Below, piece after piece: positions 4,808 to 7,319 of a stretch of 7,319 bases of DNA (position 1 is its first letter; each line of letters opens with the position of its first letter). The stretch comes from an uncultured Collinsella sp. Lineage in GTDB: Bacteria > Actinomycetota > Coriobacteriia > Coriobacteriales > Coriobacteriaceae. The stretch is taken from contig CALGZX010000108.1 of NCBI GenBank assembly GCA_937934165.1, positions 1 to 7,319 of the forward strand. The letters are read 5' to 3'. The translations under genes and the position numbers were made by a program. The notes under the pieces were generated by a model. That model searched no databases, was not told the origin of the DNA, and worked only from the letters and a program-made list of their open reading frames with translations.

Positions 4808-6766
4808 ATGGCAAGGAAAAAGCGAATAATATTAATCCTAATCATTCTTTCAACCCTACTGCTCGCTGGGCCCGGTGTGGTTGATATCGCGAACGCAGAA
4901 CCCATAAGCTCCTCTATCCCTACTGATATTGAGAGGCAATCCGTCCCCTCGACTCTTTCTCCTTCCGATTCAATCGATGATGGTCCTGCTCAAGAATCCG
5001 TTAAATGGAATCTGGGTTGGAATTCGTTTGACGGCAACTGGTTCTATGTGGATTCAGTCAATCCGGTCTCGTTGCATTCTGGCTGGCTCTATACCAATGG
5101 GGCCTGGTACTGGCTCGATCCCTCGACGCACGCCATGGCCATCGGGCTCCATGAGTGCAATGGCTCCGCATACTGGTTCAATGGCTCCGGCGCGATGGCG
5201 ACCGGTTGGGTGCTCGATGGCGGGACCTGGTACTACGCGACGGGCTCCGGCGCGCTGGCGCGCGGCCCCGTTTCCGTCGGCGGCGTGCCCTACTGCTTCG
5301 ACGCCCGGACGGGGGCCATGCTGACGGGTTACCAGACTGATGCGCAGGGCGTCCGCCGCTACTTCGGCAGCTGCGGTCCCCTTAACGGCTGGGGCCTCGT
5401 CGACGGCTCCTGGTATTGGTTCGCTGACGGTATCGCCTCGACCGGCTGGCTTTACACCGGCGGCTCCTGGTACTGGCTCGACCCCGACGCGGGCGGCGCC
5501 ATGGTGACGGGCCTCCACGCGTGCAACGGCTCAGCGTACTGCTTCAGCGCCTCCGGCGCGATGGCGACCGGATGGGTCCTCGACGGCGGGACCTGGTACT
5601 ACGCGACTGGCTCCGGCGCCCTCGCCTCCGGCTGGCTCAACCTAAACGGTGCGTGGTACTGGCTCGATCCCTCGACGCACGCCATGGCCACGGGCGTTCA
5701 AACTATCGGATCATGTGAATACATATTTAATAGTACCGGCAAGATGATGGCTAATTGCTGGTCAAACGGTGATGGGTCTTGGATGTATCATTCGTCATCC
5801 AGCGGCGCAATTGACCTTAAAGGCATCATGACCGATTCGGGAATCCAGCTGATTGACGACGACGGTAATGCCAGAACTGGTTGGATTGAGAGTCAGGGTG
5901 CTCGATATTATTGTTCTGCTAGTGGAGTAATTCTGACTGGGTGGCAGCAAATTGCTGGGTCTTGGTATTACTTTAACCCGGATGGTCGAATGGCGACCGG
6001 CTGGCTTAACGATGGCAGCAACTGGTACTGGCTGGATTCCGCTTCTGGCGCGATGAAAACGGGATGGCTTTCCCTTGGGGGCACATGGTATTACCTTGAT
6101 GCCGCACGTGGGGGAGTAATGTTGAGCAACGGTTGGTATTGGATCGGCTCTACTGACTACAAGTTCAGTTCATCCGGCGCAATGGTTGGCGCTTGGGTCG
6201 ATGTCCCGTGCTATTCGCAGTACCCGGAACTTCCTACTGGCTGTGAGTCGGTTGCCCTTACAAACTTGCTTAACTACTATGGTTTCGGTTTAGGTAAGAC
6301 GATTATTGCGGATTATTACTTGCCCAAGGGAAGCAACGGCAACTTTGTTACCGCCTTTGATGGCAACCCAAGGCGTAGCAGCGGGGGTCTCATGGGATGC
6401 GTCGCCCCTGCGATTACTATTGCTGGTAATAACTTTCTGCGCGCTGCGGGAAGTATCATGCAGGCAAAAGACGTTTCTTTCTCGTCAATTTCTTCCATTA
6501 AGAACAGACTGACCTGTGGACAACCTGTTGAGATGTGGAATACCGAATGGGGAAGTTGGCCAGGAGGCCGTTATGCTGCTCGTTGGTATAACGGGCATTC
6601 CTATGGTCTGTGGGGCGGTAATCATGCCGTAGTCCTTAAAGGCTATGATGACGAGCAGGGAATTGTCTATCTTTCGGATTCGATTAACGGCAATGTTACG
6701 CGAAATGCCCAGGTGTTCTTCGGCACGTGGCAACAGATGGATAGCCAGGCTGTGGTAATTGAATAG
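4808..6766 (+). CDS. Secreted wall-binding repeat protein with C-terminal C39-like (YvpB-type) cysteine peptidase
   Basis: A 652-aa protein. The signal peptide is MARKKR, a strongly hydrophobic stretch, and likely cleavage after IANA (residue 30). A Ser/Pro linker runs to about residue 64, wall-binding repeats occupy about 65-463, and a papain-fold domain follows. That domain opens with DVPCYSQYPELPTGCES, the hallmark of the Peptidase_C39_2/YvpB family. Cys479 is the expected nucleophile, His606 in NHAVVLKGYD the general base, and Asp624 in LSDSING the third residue. C39 relatives cleave leader peptides after double Gly, but the secreted YvpB-like branch has no well-defined substrate, so I assign a probable cysteine peptidase of unknown target, held at the wall by its repeats. 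The array is a mosaic: a GC-rich block (about 5100-5695), partly identical to the lysozyme gene, sits between more ordinary units resembling those of the NlpC/P60-type protein. It probably reads through from the lysozyme gene or uses an unseen promoter, and ends at a strong terminator. Confidence 0.88.
   Translation: MARKKRIILILIILSTLLLAGPGVVDIANAEPISSSIPTDIERQSVPSTLSPSDSIDDGPAQESVKWNLGWNSFDGNWFYVDSVNPVSLHSGWLYTNGAWYWLDPSTHAMAIGLHECNGSAYWFNGSGAMATGWVLDGGTWYYATGSGALARGPVSVGGVPYCFDARTGAMLTGYQTDAQGVRRYFGSCGPLNGWGLVDGSWYWFADGIASTGWLYTGGSWYWLDPDAGGAMVTGLHACNGSAYCFSASGAMATGWVLDGGTWYYATGSGALASGWLNLNGAWYWLDPSTHAMATGVQTIGSCEYIFNSTGKMMANCWSNGDGSWMYHSSSSGAIDLKGIMTDSGIQLIDDDGNARTGWIESQGARYYCSASGVILTGWQQIAGSWYYFNPDGRMATGWLNDGSNWYWLDSASGAMKTGWLSLGGTWYYLDAARGGVMLSNGWYWIGSTDYKFSSSGAMVGAWVDVPCYSQYPELPTGCESVALTNLLNYYGFGLGKTIIADYYLPKGSNGNFVTAFDGNPRRSSGGLMGCVAPAITIAGNNFLRAAGSIMQAKDVSFSSISSIKNRLTCGQPVEMWNTEWGSWPGGRYAARWYNGHSYGLWGGNHAVVLKGYDDEQGIVYLSDSINGNVTRNAQVFFGTWQQMDSQAVVIE
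5000..6198 (+). repeat. Mosaic wall-binding repeat array in the C39-like gene
   Basis: The first units (about 5000-5080) and the later ones (5700-6198, e.g. GWQQIAGSWYYFNPDGRMATGW and GWLNDGSNWYWLD) have mixed codon use. The middle super-units beginning at 5081, 5264, 5444 and 5630 are GC-rich and correspond to those of the lysozyme gene. The unit at 5081 is related to, but clearly diverged from, its counterparts, mostly at synonymous positions, right up to the edge of the exact duplicate. Confidence 0.8.
5243..5691 (+). repeat. 449-bp exact duplicate, copy 2 (in the C39-like gene)
   Basis: Identical to 4012-4460, direct orientation, same reading frame, 1231 bp between matching bases. After 5691 the sequence changes at once to an unrelated, AT-richer unit beginning GVQTIG. 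Confidence 0.95.
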
Positions 6767-6776
6767 CCATGATGCT

Positions 6777-6809
6777 AAAAGGGGAGAGCTCGTCGAGCTC
6801 TCCCCTTTT
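6777..6809. terminator. Perfect bidirectional Rho-independent terminator
   Basis: AAAAGGGGAGAGCTC (6777-6791) is exactly complementary to 6795-6809 around a GTC loop. The arm ends give a T-run on either strand, so it can stop both the plus-strand hydrolase gene (stop at 6766) and the converging transporter gene (stop at 6828). Confidence 0.93.
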
Positions 6810-6827
6810 ACTATATTGTTAATCAAG

Positions 6828-7319
6828 CTACGCCGTCTTATTACGTCCAAATAGTTCGTCCCAGTTACTAGCTGCCAAAACTGTTCCGCATACAATTACA
6901 ACGCAGCAGATTACGGATGCCATATCGGGAATTGTTCCAAGCAAGATCAGGCCAAAGACCACCGACCATGCCGAATAGGAGATATTCAGAGCCATCGCAC
7001 GCGCTGCTCCGATTGCCGCAATCCCCTTGTAATAGAACAGATAGGATGCAGTTCCTGCGAGTCCGGCGAGTGCAATAATCAATGTAGGCATGCTCGGGAT
7101 GGCACCCAGCGTGAAATGCCATGCTCCGAAGAGGGGGAGTACAAGCACTCCATAAACAAGCGCACTTGTAGTTTCGCGGATTTGCAAAGCCGTTTCGTCA
7201 TCAACGGCATCATCTTTCATTCCCCATGCGCACAGCACCGCTTCGGATCCCCATCCGATAACAGTAAGCACCGCGCCGAGTAAGCCGAGGGGGGCATTTG
7301 CAATCTCGCTCGATCCGGC
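6828..7319 (-). CDS. licB: LicB-like choline transporter of the DMT superfamily, C-terminal half (5' truncated)
   Basis: The minus-strand frame is open from the window edge to a TAG at 6828-6830, giving 163 residues, about half the usual 290-300 of a ten-helix DMT carrier. A GTG at 7271 is internal: the frame continues upstream as ...EIANAPLGLLGAV. About five hydrophobic helices are visible (GLLGAV..WG; SALVYGVLVLPLF; LIIALAGLAG..SYLFYY; SAWSVVFGLILLG; VICCVVIVCGTVLAA). WGSEAVL, ETALQIRETTS, SYLFYYKGI and ALNISYSAWSVVFG-x-x-LLG match my memory of pneumococcal LicB, the inner-membrane choline importer that feeds phosphocholine decoration of envelope glycans. That comparison is from memory, not a search; the fallback call is an EamA/DMT permease of unknown substrate. 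Transcription converges on the shared terminator. Other lic genes, if they exist, would lie beyond the right edge. Confidence 0.7.
   Translation of the reverse strand, partial: AGSSEIANAPLGLLGAVLTVIGWGSEAVLCAWGMKDDAVDDETALQIRETTSALVYGVLVLPLFGAWHFTLGAIPSMPTLIIALAGLAGTASYLFYYKGIAAIGAARAMALNISYSAWSVVFGLILLGTIPDMASVICCVVIVCGTVLAASNWDELFGRNKTA

Noticed and set aside
3847..5691. CRISPR-like regularly spaced repeats
   Set aside because: The repeats are long, in frame, continuous coding units with no unique spacers; they are protein repeats.
4012..5691. Insertion sequence or transposon carrying the duplicated tract
   Set aside because: No transposase frame, terminal inverted repeats or target duplications are visible; the identity lies wholly within in-frame protein repeats, so recombination explains it better.
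1..6766. Sortase (LPXTG) anchoring of the surface proteins
   Set aside because: None of the visible C-termini has an LPXTG motif followed by a hydrophobic segment and basic tail; attachment must be through the repeats.
6828..7271. A complete small membrane protein starting at GTG 7271
   Set aside because: The frame stays open to the window edge and its upstream residues continue the first helix, so the gene is cut by the window.

Overview
The window looks like chromosomal DNA from a Gram-positive gut actinobacterium, most likely a Coriobacteriia member of the Collinsella/Olsenella type. I infer this from protein style (large secreted hydrolases built on long GW/WYY repeat arrays) and from moderate but very uneven GC; no marker gene proves it.

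Layout, left to right on the plus strand. (1) The 3' end of a surface protein with cell-wall-binding repeats, ending in a small Cys/His-rich domain (1-417). (2) A 736-aa secreted protein with about 21 repeat units and a C-terminal NlpC/P60-type cysteine peptidase (498-2708), followed by a Rho-independent terminator. (3) A 265-bp spacer holding a possible 9-codon leader ORF with a near-perfect Shine-Dalgarno. (4) A secreted GH25 lysozyme with its catalytic domain at the N-terminus and repeats at the C-terminus (2974-4707). (5) A secreted protein with repeats followed by a C39-like (YvpB-type) cysteine peptidase (4808-6766). A perfect 15-bp hairpin at 6777-6809 serves both strands. Converging on it from the right is the C-terminal part of a DMT-fold membrane transporter (minus strand, open to the window end) that resembles LicB, the choline transporter of lic loci.

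The four plus-strand genes share one wall-binding module and carry different heads: a muramidase (glycan strands), an NlpC/P60 enzyme (probably stem peptides), a C39-like peptidase, and a zinc-ribbon-like tail. The repeats match the GWxxxxGxWYY...GxM pattern of choline-binding modules. With a LicB-like transporter next door, a plausible unifying idea is a phosphocholine-decorated envelope whose choline groups anchor these enzymes. That is inference; licA, licC and licD, if present, lie outside the window.

The strongest direct observation is a 449-bp tract, identical base for base, shared by the lysozyme gene (4012-4460) and the C39-like gene (5243-5691). It lies inside a GC-rich repeat cassette set into AT-richer genes. 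This points to recent gene conversion, duplication or cassette exchange between neighbouring wall-binding arrays.
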